From the NCBI GenBank assembly GCA_002914805.1, contig JXTB01000021.1, positions 1,551,120 through 1,615,119 on the forward strand: DNA of 64,000 nucleotides, in the 5' to 3' direction. Below are positions 1 to 10,967 of the stretch, one piece after another. Both the position numbers and the translations under genes were made by a program. This stretch comes from Parasponia andersonii (taxonomy: Eukaryota; Streptophyta; Magnoliopsida; Rosales; Cannabaceae). A model generated the notes under the pieces. It did not search any database. It was not told where the DNA came from and worked only from the letters and a program-made list of their open reading frames with translations. The first letter of the stretch is position 1. The number at the start of each line of letters is the position of its first letter.

Positions 1-839
1 CTTTTTTAAAAGAAAACTCGAGTTACTCTACTGATCCTTTAAAGAAAGGAAATTATGGTCTATAATAGTTTCTAGGTACAGTTAATAGTTTTCTTAAATT
101 TGCTTTCATTTATAGCAGTTTTTTTTTATTACAAAGTTTCAAAAATACCCGTAATTTTTCTTTGTTTGGTTGATTTTTGTTTACAAAATTTAACTATTGA
201 GTTAAACACTAATCTAAACTAGTCACACTTGCATGGTTGAGTCTAAAAACAAAGTTATTTCTGGAAGAAAATTACTAAAACTGTTATATTTTTAGAAGTA
301 AAACAAAAACTGTTAAAAGCGTAAAATACTTGGGAACTGCTATATATGAATGAAAGAAGAGGAAAGCATCCTGTGTAAATTTATATCCCATTTTGAAACT
401 TAAAACTTTTATATCCCTTTTTCAAATTATTTGAGTTGCTATTACTATTCCACACTTATTTTATCTCACCCCCTCCAGTTATCTCTCCTTGTCTCTCCTT
501 TTCGTATCTCTTAATATTATTCAACAACACTAGGCCGAGACGATCGGTATTCAATTACTAAAGCAAAAATACAAAATCTGGAATATTGAGCTTGAATATG
601 GCGGAGGAACCCAGGTCCGTTCCACTGTTAGGATTAGAACCCCCAGTTTCTTTCTTTCTTTTTTTTTTTTTTTTTGGTTTCTTCCATCATTGTTTTTTTT
701 TTTCAAAAACTTTTTCGGCTCTTTGTTTCTATTCATATAAAAGAAATTACCAAGCCATATATATCAACTGCGCGAAATTTTTCCGATGAATTCTTTACTA
801 CACCAAAAATTCAAAATCTTGATAATCAAGGGTGGAGAA
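1..839. other. AT-rich intergenic DNA, nothing recognised
   Basis: I see no coding region, RNA gene or clear transposon here. The stretch has a few T homopolymers (about 658-676 and 697-707). The only open frames are short and run through those homopolymers, so they are not supported as genes. Confidence 0.6.
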
Positions 840-2230
840 ACTTGTAAAATTAACGTACTGAATTACCAAATTTGTGGTTAGAGATTGTTGGTATATTACT
901 TATTTTATTATTAAGTATTTGGTATATTAGTGATTTACTAAAAATAATATTTTAATGAAGAGTAAAGGATGATTAATCAACTTCATTAATATGCATATTA
1001 CCAATATATACCTATACTAATAATAATATAGTAACAGAATAATATACCACACTGTTATTAATGAGTTGATGTACCTTTCATCTTCTTCTTTTTTTTTTTT
1101 TTTTGGTGATTTAAGATTTACAGTCAATTGATTTACCATTTTAGTTATTATATAAATTAAGTATACCACTTATTTACCATTTGTTAAAGGTTAAAAAAAT
1201 CAAAGCAACTTCCACAAGTATACCAAGTAAATAACTTATATACCAATAATTTATAGCCATCTTTCTTTTCTTTTTCTTTTTTTTTTTTTTATTATGCTTG
1301 GGTACCAATTATTGTATCAAATTTTTAATACAAACACATATGATATATGTCAATTGGTACTAATATTTAATTTATTTGTGTTAAGTTTTAATACACTAAT
1401 TGGATTATGACAACTCACATGTCACATGTGTTGGTACATAAATTTTAGTATAATAGTTGGGATCTAGTAATATCATTTTTTTATTCAATAACTAACTAAT
1501 TTACTAATAAGTTACCCCTTTTTTTTTGTTTCTTCGTAAATATCAAGTAACCAACTTATATACTAATTGTTTATATCAATTGTAATTATACACTATACCA
1601 CATATGAATGTAAATAAGCGATATACCATTGTCTATAAATTGGGAAATAAGTGATATGCAAGTGGTAAATCAGTCGTATATCACTTATTATTGGTGGTAA
1701 ATGAGTTATATTTTTATGAGAATATGATAAATAAGTAATTTGTCAAAAGTATAATGGTGAATATATTGTTACATATCGGTACATAAATGAGTGATATTTT
1801 TTGAGTTATGGTAAATTAGTGATGTGTCACTCTCATAATATTAGTAAATGATAAATTTAAGATAGATATACCATTATAATCAATGGTGGTAAATAAGTAT
1901 TCTTTTTTAAGTTTGTGATAAATAAATAATATACCAGTTTGTAATAGACAAAAATAAATAATTTACGGGTATGATGGCAAATATTGGTAGATATATCAAT
2001 GCGTATCATTTGCAAATTTTTTTATATCATGGTAAGTAATAATATATAATCTATAATAGGGATAAATAAGTAATTTACCAAGGTATAATAATAAACATGT
2101 TAATGTGTATCATTGGTAAATATTTTGAGGTAGTGGTAAATAAATGATATACCAATTTATAATAATTGTAAATAAATAATTTACAAAGATATAATTGTAA
2201 ACTATTATATTATAATTAAAAAATAATATA
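840..2230. repeat. Degenerate interspersed repeats of a GGTAAATAAGTGATATACC-like unit
   Basis: Roughly 1.4 kb is built from many diverged copies of a short unit, variants of ggtaaataagtgatatacc, present in both orientations (for example ggtatattagtgatttac near 920, and gataaataagtaatttacc near 2065). Spacing is irregular, so it is not a simple tandem satellite. Copies in opposite orientation can pair with each other. No open frame of interest overlaps it. It may be the body of an unrecognised non-autonomous transposon or local expansion of an AT-rich motif. Confidence 0.6.
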
Positions 2231-2575
2231 TTTGTTCATAAAATTTAAAAGTTACATCTAATAAATCCTACCTCAGAAGAAGATTCTTATACAAACCCCT
2301 TAATTCTATTTACTTGAGGAAAATTATTGTCTTTTTTTTTGCGATCGAAAATTATTTGTCTTGAAAAAAAAACAATTAACTGGAAAAAAAAATCAGTGAT
2401 TAATTAGTTAATTAGCCATTTTAATTCTCTTTATGTATAAACGGAAAATTGAGACAAAAAAACTGGTACATAAACACAATAAAAAATAACACATATTTTT
2501 TTAGGGAAAAAGTAACACATAGTAAAACATATAACTTAGAATTTAATGCATGTATATTGGAATATAACTGGTCTG
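2231..2575. other. AT-rich spacer, nothing recognised
   Basis: A/T-rich sequence with several A and T runs. It lies downstream (minus-strand sense) of the exon-like island that follows. No feature is supported. Confidence 0.55.
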
Positions 2576-2713
2576 CTATTTAGTTTGGTTGGCGTTAGTG
2601 TAGTCCTTGTAGAGATTATGCGTGAGCATGACTTGCTGTAGACTGTAGTCCCATTTTGGCGTCAATTGCTTGACTGCGTTTGTTATATCCTCTGGTATCT
2701 TGATGAGGTTATC
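2576..2713 (-). pseudogene. Exon-like island, possible 3'-terminal exon of an unidentified gene
   Basis: On the minus strand a 46-codon open segment runs from a possible splice acceptor (pyrimidine-rich tract ending ttcctatcag) to a TAG stop. It is less AT-rich than its surroundings. The peptide has ordinary protein composition, with an acidic IPEDI stretch followed by a KWDYSLQQVML stretch. I do not recognise the family. A second short open segment with a candidate acceptor lies upstream at about 2801-2847, but its phase does not join cleanly to this one, so the gene is broken, the splicing differs, or one segment is chance. No promoter or other exons were found. Confidence 0.3.
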
Positions 2714-2999
2714 CTGATAGGAAAAATTGGAATACAGAAATAAAATAACTGAAAAAAGATATTTTTGTACAAATAAATTAAAAGGGGCAAATATTTAAAC
2801 AGGAATCCCAAAATGGGGTAGTCATCATATCCGATATATGAAAAAGCCTAAAAAATGAAAATTGACATGAGTAGTCCTTTTTCTGATCAAATGATTTTTT
2901 TTAATCCTATTTTTCAGAATGACTTTTTAATACAAAATTATGACATATTTAGTTCATTTTGGGGAGAGAAAAATTCTTCATTCTGAATCTGCCCTTCCA

Positions 3000-3583
3000 C
3001 CCTTTTTTCTTTTTTTTTTTTTTTTTTTCCGCCGAAGAGACTTACGTACCTTCTCATAGGTGAGGTGTGTTTCCCACTTTCTCTCATTTTCTTGTTTTTA
3101 TTTTACTGGGTCCGTCTTTTTACTTACGTTTTTTTTCTATTTTTTCCCATTTCGCTTACAGAAGTACAGAGCTCTTCCATCATCCATTTTTCTTTCTTTT
3201 CTTCATTTTTTTTAAAGGAACTTTTCTTTTCTCCAAGACCCAGAAGCCAACCTCCTCATCTTCTTCTTCTCTTTTGCTAGACCCAGAAGCAATCCTTCTC
3301 TGACAATTGCAAGGACACGCGACAATAACTTCTTCGACTCGTGAAGATATCTTTAATGGCAGTTTCAGTTTTATGTGATCCGAAATGGGTACCCAATATT
3401 TTCAAATTATCGGGTTGAAATGTCGAGTTTACAGCATTTCTTTTGTTGGAATACTAGGAAAAAACAAAGTGAGAATCGGTGGAGAAGGTCTGTCGAAGTG
3501 ACAAAATACCGACTGCCACACCATAACAAAGAGAAAAGTTTCAGTGATTTAGGGTCAGAGAGCTTTAGGATTCAAACTTTATG
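3000..3583 (+). other. Pyrimidine-rich tract followed by a possible decayed first exon
   Basis: A strongly T/C-rich stretch (about 3000-3300) resembles plant 5' leader sequence. It is followed by an ATG at 3356 opening a frame that begins MAVSVLCDPKW and then meets in-frame stops. The sequence from 3350 to 3580 is more GC-balanced than the flanks. This could be the start of a dead gene, but no family is recognised and no donor site is convincing. The small open frames inside the T/C tract are compositional artefacts. Confidence 0.2.
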
Positions 3584-3609
3584 ACACCTATAGGGTCATA
3601 AACACTTCA

Positions 3610-4015
3610 AACCTTTTCCAGTGTCGCAATATCTATGACATCTTTCTAAATATGTTTTCCATTGTTATATCAGTCACAAATTTATTACTGGTAATCACAA
3701 TTTTGCGAATGATTTGTCATAATTTTTTTTACAGCATTACGAATATTAGTCACAATTTTGCTGTGGATAGTTATGATTTATCTTACATCATTATAAATAT
3801 TAAAATTTTTTGAAAATATGAGTAGTATTACAATTTTATGACTGATCGTTACATATGTCACAAATTTTACGATACATTATGATTAGTAGTTAGAATTTAT
3901 GTAATTATGTGTCATAAATTTTAATATGACACTTTTTCTGGATTTATTTTATATTGGTACATTAGTCACAATTTTGTTATTTATATCACAAATTTTGTGA
4001 CCTTTTCTTCTTCAA
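3610..4015. repeat. Short-repeat region of GTCACAAATTTT / AAAATTTGTGAC units
   Basis: At least eight diverged copies of gtcacaaatttt-like units occur in both orientations (for example near 3671, 3748, 3857, 3965 and 3986). Clusters of short subterminal repeats in both orientations are typical of the ends of CACTA or MULE DNA transposons, but I could not find both terminal inverted repeats or an open frame. I call only the repeat cluster. Confidence 0.45.
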
Positions 4016-4321
4016 ACTTGGCAAGTCCTCGGTGAAGCCGAGTGCAGAGAGTCTTCGAAGTGTTAAAAAAGGAAGTAGAGCTCAGCGGTTTTGATTCCAC
4101 TTCCCCAGTACGGTTTTCAAAATTTTAAAAAAATTGATTAAAAAAAAAAACAATTAGAAATATCATTATGAAAAATAAGACTAAAAAGGTTAATTGGTCA
4201 GAAAAAGAGACCACCCAGGTCAATGTTCCCCTGAAGAATCAGCCTCCTTGCTTCCAGGGCCCAAACAAAGCACTGGACATCTATCCACGTGGGCCAACAC
4301 ACATGCTTGATAAAGGGGTAT

Positions 4322-4583
4322 GAGGAAATGCCACGAGTAAGACTAACCTGGGCAAGAAGACTTTTTTTTGTGCATTTATTTAATAATAACATTTTTAAGA
4401 GTATCAAGATCTATAATTAAAAATTTTTTGACCATAAAAAAATTAATTATTTATAATTTTTTTATGGTCAATATACTCGTTACTAGAGGTCAAAAAAGTT
4501 CTCGAGGCTTATAAAAATGTTACTTAAAAAAATGTACAAAAAAGTCATCTTGCCTTGAGTTAATCTTACCCGTGTCCTTTTCC
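4322..4583. mobile_element. MITE / fold-back element with about 120-bp inverted arms
   Basis: The two halves are inverted copies. The left arm reads cacgagtaagactaacc, then ggcaagaagac, then aacatttttaagag. The reverse complement of the right arm reads cacgggtaagattaact, then ggcaagatgac, then aacatttttataag. The centre is the palindrome gaccataaaaaa...ttttttatggtc (about 4429-4470). It encodes nothing. Structure and size fit a non-autonomous DNA transposon (MITE). The exact ends and the target duplication are not resolved, and the superfamily is uncertain. Confidence 0.7.
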
Positions 4584-5204
4584 CGAGAGAGAATTACCAA
4601 CACAAGATCACACGCACTGTTTCGTAACGCATTAATTATGAAAGTCAACTCTTGACACAAGCTTAAGAAAAAAGTTAAATTCATATATAGTTAGATTTAG
4701 TTAATTTTTATACTGACAATGAAGATTATTCTTCATGGTTTAATATACGGTTTATGAACAATAAAACAACCACAAATAGAAACTCCAACTTCTAAAGAAA
4801 ACGGAAAAGTTAAAAAGCAAAAAAAAAGGACAAAAGAAAAAAAAACATAATTAAAATTGTGAAATATTTCAGGGCAAATAAGGAAAAAGAAAAAGAGAAA
4901 AAGAACATTGATAATTATTCATTATTTCAGGAAAAAAAAAACATAATTAAAATATCAAGAGAGTTTTTGTCAATCATGGACACTAAAAAAGTTAAAAAAA
5001 AAAACTTGTACCAATCATGTCGCACTTTAACTCAAAGTGATGCCACACTAGTTAAACTTATGTGGTTAGGTAAGTTATACGGTCTCACTCTCACAATATT
5101 AATTCAAATATTCAAATTGTTCAGAGTTTAATAGAAGTTGAGGGCTGGCAATTCGAGGAACATAACATAGGATTTCTCAAAGGAGTTCCCCATGGATCCT
5201 TTAC
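4584..5204. other. AT-rich spacer with a non-credible short open frame
   Basis: Purine-rich, A-rich sequence. A 90-codon plus-strand open frame (4859-5131) is mostly Lys/Glu/Asn and arises from A-rich DNA. It lacks protein-like composition and I do not call it. Confidence 0.5.
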
Positions 5205-5690
5205 ACTATAAGGAAAAGGTTTTATAACAACGATATATTGTCGTCGATGTAGATGTGTTCTAAGTCGATGATATAAAGTTGTTATCAATTTAACTAGTCA
5301 AATCTAGTTTGTTGAATAGAAAGTTCAATAAAGACAACAATTGTCGTCGCTATAATGATACTAAAATTGATGGCAAAGTGTATGTTTTTCATAGAAAGAA
5401 AACAAGTGCTAAGAGGTTGTACTAAAAATATTTATATTTATAATAACGATATATTATCGCTATAGAGTGTTTTAATAAAACTTATGTGTTATAAAATATT
5501 TAAATATTAAAATTTTTAATAAAAAAATTATTTAATCTATAAAGAATATTGATGTCGTTGCTATAAATATTAGTATGTCACTATTTAATAACTCAAAATT
5601 TTGTTTTATTGAAGGACGATGTTATTTTTTTTTTAGCGATGACATCTCTTCTATATTTGTCATTGCTATAGATTTTTTTTAATTAAAAAA
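5205..5690 (+). mobile_element. CACTA-like transposon terminus with subterminal repeats
   Basis: The segment opens with cactataaggaaaaggt, which resembles the CACTA...AAGAAAA termini of plant CACTA (En/Spm) transposons. It is followed by repeated subterminal motifs in both orientations: aacaacgatatattgtcgtcg, aacgatatattatcgctatag, gtcgttgctataaat and agcgatgacatc. Clusters of 'cgtcgctata'-type units next to a CACTA end are characteristic of this superfamily. No transposase and no matching opposite end ending in TAGTG were found. It is a terminal fragment or a deleted non-autonomous copy. Confidence 0.5.
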
Positions 5691-5872
5691 AAAACTCTCT
5701 CTCTCTTTTTCTTCTTCTCTATCCACCACTCTCTCCTACTCTTCCCCTTCCCCAATCCCTCTCCGAAACCCTCCCTCACTCCCTCTATTCTCACTCCCTC
5801 TTTTCGCTTCTTTCACTCCCCCCTCTCTCTCCGCACCATCGCCTCTACGTACCACCATCTCTGCCTCCCATT
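5690..5872 (+). repeat. C/T-rich tract directly after the CACTA-like terminus
   Basis: About 180 bases are almost pure pyrimidine (ctctctctcttttt, then cccttccccaatccctctcc, then ccctctctctccgcacc). In sense direction this resembles the long C/T-rich leader of a plant gene and could be a captured 5' untranslated fragment. No coding sequence follows that I can support. Confidence 0.5.
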
Positions 5873-6278
5873 TATGTTGGTATATTATATATACATATAT
5901 AGTTATAATAATAACTAAATCTGTTTACATTTATAATTATTTACTAAATTTTAAACATTTTTTTAATTTCTTGTAATGAAGCATGGAAGAAAACTTATTG
6001 GAACAAAGGTCAAATTTGAGCAAAGTTGAGTAATTAAGGTTAGTTAATTTTTTATGATATTGTTTGGGCTTTTTTTTTTTTTTTTTGATACTATGTGAGA
6101 ATTGAAATACATGATTTGATTTTTTTTTTTCCAATTTGGATTTGTGTTAAATTAAAAGTATGTTGTGATGCAATTTTGATTTGGTTTATGATAAGGGTAG
6201 TTGGATTATGGTAAATATTGAAATATGTGGAATTTGGTAAGTATTGAAAATGGATTGGTTTAACAATATTTTGAATGG
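5873..6278. other. AT-rich spacer, nothing recognised
   Basis: AT-rich DNA with T homopolymers at 6070-6086 and 6121-6130. No supported gene. Confidence 0.55.
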
Positions 6279-7074
6279 TTAATCACGTAAAAATATCCTG
6301 AGTTTTAATTTTTTAGAAAAAAAATCCTGACTTTTGAATGTCTGCAAAATAATATCATCACTTTTAAATTTCTGCAAAATAATGCCCTGATTTTTAAAAT
6401 TTTGTAAATTAATACCCCCACTTTTGAATTTTGTAAATTAATACCTTGATATTTACAATTTCTATAAATTAATACTCCTAGCTTTTGTTTTCTTTGTATA
6501 TTTATACAATAAGCAAATTAAAAGATGCGAATATTTCTCATTAACTTATTAAAAGTATTTAAATATTAGTATATTATCAAAAATTATTTTATAACTACTT
6601 TTTTTGGTTAATTGCTAAAAAAACACAATTTTTTTACCTCTCATGTTTCTTTTCTTTTTTTACAATTAACTACTTTTACCTCTCGTTCTAATTTTTTACT
6701 TTTCTTTTTTAAATGAAAGGTGAAATAAGCTAACTACAAATATTTTTTTCATAATTATTATTATTATTTAATAAGTTTTAATTAAGTTGATGATGGCTAC
6801 TACCATATTTTTATTATTAAAATCAATTAATTGGACATTAAGATTATAAATTTATATGAATTTCAAATGATAGGGTATTAATTTGTAAGAATTTTAATTG
6901 TGAGGGTATTAATTTGCAGAATCCAAAAGTGAGAATATTATTTTGTAGAAATTCAAAAATCAGGATATTATTTTATAGAAGTTTAAAAGTGAAAATATTA
7001 TTTTGTAGGTATTCAAAAATAAATATTTTTTTTGTCAGAAAAGTTAAAACTCAGGACATTTTAATGTTATTATC
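6279..7074. mobile_element. Long-inverted-repeat MITE with arms built of internal repeats
   Basis: The left arm (about 6279-6480) carries serial units like cttttgaat..gcaaaataatat..., starting near aaaaatatcctgagtttt. The right arm (about 6868-7074), reverse-complemented, starts aaaatgtcctgagtttt and repeats the same units in the same order. The arms therefore form a hairpin of roughly 200 bp around an AT-rich core. Each arm contains several diverged copies of a roughly 35-bp unit. The phrase 'ccctgactttt..aataatac' resembles termini of plant MULE-type non-autonomous elements. No protein is encoded. Ends are given to within about 10 bases. Confidence 0.7.
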
Positions 7075-7164
7075 CATATTTTGTATTTGAAATATTTTGG
7101 TGTGAAATTTTGAGAGTCTAAGTGTTTTCTGTTTGATAATAAATGTTGTTAGTTTAGGTAAGTT

Positions 7165-7200
7165 GTTAATAATAATAATAATAATGACGACGACGACGAT
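7165..7200. repeat. Compound (AAT)n-(GAC)n microsatellite
   Basis: About six AAT repeats pass directly into about four GAC repeats (aataataataat then gacgacgacgac). Confidence 0.8.
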
Positions 7201-7794
7201 ATGTGAATATATGATAAGTATTAGTATATGATTTTGATGTATAAATGTATATATGATAAGTATTAGTATATTATTTTGATATATAAATGTATTATTTTTT
7301 TTGTTGATTTTTGGTTATTTTTGGATGTTGTTTAATATAAATGTATATGATCATTTTTTTTAAAAGAAATTTTAATTTTGGTTTAGAATATGTTGGATAC
7401 ATTTTATAGTATAAATACTAAGGAATTTTTAGGGGAAATTTTTTTTTTTAATTTTAATCAAAGTCAATAATNTAGTGAATAAAAATATAAATATTTAAAA
7501 TGTTGAAGTTATCAAATAAATTAATAATATTAGAAATTTTGTTTATAGTCATAAGGTATACTGGTGCACACAATGTCTTATTCACCTATTTATCTATTTA
7601 TTACGTTCACGAAAAAAAATGACCTTAAATACGTTCAGATGTTAATGAGATTCCAAGTCTCGATATCACTTATTAAATTGTCCCCTTTTGGATAGTTTAT
7701 GGTTATACGTTACGTGTTATTGTTTACTTATAACATAAATTTTGGTCAAAATTTCAGAGAGACCTTCGTGTTCTTAGAGTGTGTTCAGTTTATA
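7201..7794. other. AT-rich spacer containing one ambiguous base
   Basis: No gene is recognised. A duplicated phrase (gataagtattagtatat) occurs near 7213 and 7255. Position 7472 is an N. Confidence 0.55.
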
Positions 7795-8060
7795 GATAAC
7801 ATATTTATGAGTTAAGATGTCAAAATGGGATAAGCCAAACTAGCCAGTTTAGTCCGACTTGTATTAAAACAGGCCAAACTCAGCCCGACACTAGGATAGA
7901 GTCAAGTTGGGCTCATATATCTAGGCCTGCTAATTTAGTCTACATGAACCAGTCCGATCCGCTAATAATAAATTTTATTTTAATTTTTTTAAGTATTTAA
8001 ATATAAAATTTTTTCTAATACTTATAAATACACATTCTTTCACTCATTTTTTCATATTTT
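7795..8060. repeat. Possible hAT-type non-autonomous repeat (GGCC/GCCC-rich island)
   Basis: A short island carries ggccaaactcagcccgac, gttgggctcatatatc, taggcctgctaa and agtccgatccgc. Alternating 'GCCCGAC / GGGCTC' phrases are common in a class of plant hAT-like non-autonomous repeats. I see no clean terminal inverted repeats, so this is a weak call resting on the island of phrases only. Confidence 0.3.
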
Positions 8061-8283
8061 TTAATTTCAATCTAATTCTAAATAATTTTCTTAAGTTTTT
8101 TTTTTTAACTTTTTTTTTTCAACTATTCAACTTACATACTTTTAGCTTATTTAATTATTTTTAAAGTTTTATCAATAGAAAAAGAATATAGCATAATATT
8201 TATTTATTCATATATTTTAATTTTAAATTTCTAATATTTTTAACTAATTATACAAATAATATATAAGTGTTTTACTTATTGTT

Positions 8284-9780
8284 TTGATATTTTTTTTATT
8301 TATGTAGATAGGAGAATGAAACAGAGGTGTTTGATGCAAAATGAGGTAAATTTGTGCCTACCTAATGGGTTTTTCAAACCATTAGAATTGAAGTTGAATC
8401 CTATATAGTCGTAACAACGAAAATAAAGTAAATCAGAACTAAAATGAAGAAATAACACATATGGAAAGCCGCGATACCAGATCAGTAGAAAAGTGGCGCC
8501 ATCGCAGCGCCAACTTTTGGGAAATTTTAGCACTGCGGTTCTACTGTCTGCATCCTAGGTTAATAATTGACAGTCGAGATCAAATTTTTGACGATTCAAG
8601 GGTCCAAATTCAACCTGTCTTAAGTTTACACAAGTTACTTCTTTAAAACCCTATTTTTGGGATTGAAAGAGGACGTTAGGATAGAAAGAAAGAGAAGGAG
8701 GTAGCCATGGAAGGAGAAGAAGAAGAGGAAAATATGCTCCAATCCTCCATTTTTTGATTTTCTCCATAATATCAACATCACCATTTATTTATACCATATT
8801 CTATTTATTTTCTTGTGAGTTTTTCTTTGTATTTTCTATATTTAGAGAGTGATACTATTGAGAACAAATCCTTGAGAGAGGATTCAAGAAAACAAGAACT
8901 AAGTTTGAAGGAAGAGATTGACAACCTCTATAAATACCTTCAAGCTCTTCAAAGAGGGGGAATTCTAAAACTCTTTTCTTTTTGATATTTGTATTTCTTG
9001 ATTCTATTGTATTGAAATGCTATTGTTCTCAATTTATATTATGAACTAAATATTTCTTGTCTAATTTTACTATATGAACCAATCTAGTAACTTCTATTTA
9101 TTTATTTCTCTCATCTTTTATTAATCAAATCTACTGTTGAGTTATTTGTTTTACTTGATTATTAAATAAATTGTTGAGTGAAATTTCTATGAGTTTGGAA
9201 ATGGGATTAAAAATTTAGACTTAAGTAAAACAATATAAGATTACCTAATTTTGGGTAAGTTTGTATAGGATATAAATATATCTATGTAACTTGTGCAGCA
9301 TCTTTGAGAATTAATAAATTTAATGAATCTAGTCAATTCATATTAGGAGTAATATATTAGCTTGTCTAGATATTTTCACTTATGTTTTGGAAAGGAGTTT
9401 ATGAATGCATTCGAATTCTCGGTTGACAACTCTAATAAATTAATTAATTTAAGAGGAAAATTGGGAGATTGTGTATTTAAAGGATGGTTAGGAAATTAGT
9501 AAACCTAGACATTTTTCTTATTGTCTGCCTACATTTATTTTGCATGATAGTGTAGTTTCTTTTGTTTTATTTCGTTAAAATCTATATTTCGATTATTTGG
9601 ATAAAATTAAGATTGATTAATTTTAATATTTAACTTAAACTTAGTAATCAATCCTTGTGGGTTTGACACTCTAACTCTTAAATCTATATTATTTGTGACT
9701 GTGTATACTTACACGAGAGTGTGTGAATTTATAGTTGCACGTTCTAAACCACACTAAGGTCAACGTGTTATGATTTATTA
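8284..9780 (+). mobile_element. Degraded LTR-like relic, probably Ty3/gypsy
   Basis: The stretch has the layout of a plant gypsy LTR or the adjacent untranslated region: a GC island with alternating gcgcc/gcgcagc (8480-8560), a stretch ending tataaataccttcaag near 8930, a long AT-rich body, then aatccttgtgggtttgacactct near 9650 and a tgtatacttacacgag phrase. Similar 'ctcggtcttaccgag / cacatg' junction phrases end the Athila/Tat-type LTR later in this window. There is no PBS, polypurine tract or open frame, and no second copy in the window. It could be a solo LTR. Boundaries are approximate. Confidence 0.4.
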
Positions 9781-10787
9781 AAATGTACCAGGTCACATTC
9801 CCCTTCTCTCCTTGTTAGTAAGGTGGGAAAAATCTTATAATAGACAAGTGATTTTTCAATCGATAAATATTATTATATCTTGGTTTATTTTCAATTTTCA
9901 CTCTGAATTAAAATAAAATGACTTTAAAAGATGTCAGTTTGCTTTATCAAATTATGTTTTGTTATAATTTTCGCTCACGAACTTTCAAATATCTCATTTT
10001 ACAACTATGAACTATTATTATTATTGTTATTATAGTTGTGGCCCCTAATATATGTGTTCTTTTGTCTTAGCTTTGGCCTTTAATTTACATAGATCAATTG
10101 CGAATATGGAGGGGGAGGAGGGAGCACATAGTTTGAGTTAGAATGAGACATTTGAATATTGAGAGACTAATTGAGGTAGAACATAACACATTTAGACATT
10201 TCCAAATTCAGGGACAAACTAAGACTTTTGAGGCTAAAAATGAAAGTGATCCTAAAATATATTTATAGAAAATACATCTAACAATTGAAGATGACATTTT
10301 ATTTGCCCTAACAATTCGTATAAGAGTTCGTATTAGAGTGAGATTCCGAATTCGTAACGATTAACATTATTATTAAACGGTAAACAGTATGATATTAACT
10401 ATAAATATATAACGCGTATGCATATGTCATGTGTGAACATATATGTGCTCGTGTGAAAATGGGTCTTGAACATCTCTGTTTGTTTGAAGCGGAAAAAGAA
10501 CAAGTAGATAGCGTGTCTTGTTTCTTAAAAGTTGAAGACTAGAAATAGCTTTAGTACTTTCCTTAATAATTTCTATATATGTGTGTATAAATGTATATAT
10601 AAGCATTTTACGAGCCTGCTTTATCAAAATGCTTTCGATCTTTTTTCTCACAAATGAAAAATAAACAAGTAAATAAATATTATTCTTCCTTTTATAAATC
10701 ACGAAGTTAGAAGCATCAAGAATGTTTCACTAGAACAGCCTATCTATAACAACCAAGGGTTATGTGAATGTCGTACGTGGAATTAGG
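9781..10787. other. AT-rich spacer, nothing recognised
   Basis: No gene, RNA or mobile element is supported. A 91-codon minus-strand open frame at 10427-10702 has no recognisable domain and lies in low-complexity AT DNA. Confidence 0.5.
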
Positions 10788-10813
10788 TTATATATATATA
10801 TATATATATATAT
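10788..10813. repeat. (AT)n microsatellite
   Basis: Uninterrupted alternating TA over about 25 bases. Confidence 0.9.
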
Positions 10814-10967
10814 TAAACTTATCTATTCCTACTCTCTAATTTTTATGGAAAGTAATCCTATGTTTCATTGATATCACTGATGATTTTTAGCCAGTCACAC
10901 ATTCATATTAATTTTTAGAACTTTCAGCTTGTAACACAAGAACCCGTAAACCCGTAAGCTTGTATCA

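Noticed and set aside
840-2230. Possible CRISPR-like array
   Set aside because: Units are degenerate, in both orientations, without constant spacing or unique spacers, and the genome is a plant's.
4859-5131. 90-codon plus-strand open frame
   Set aside because: Low-complexity Lys/Glu/Asn translation of A-rich DNA with no motif.
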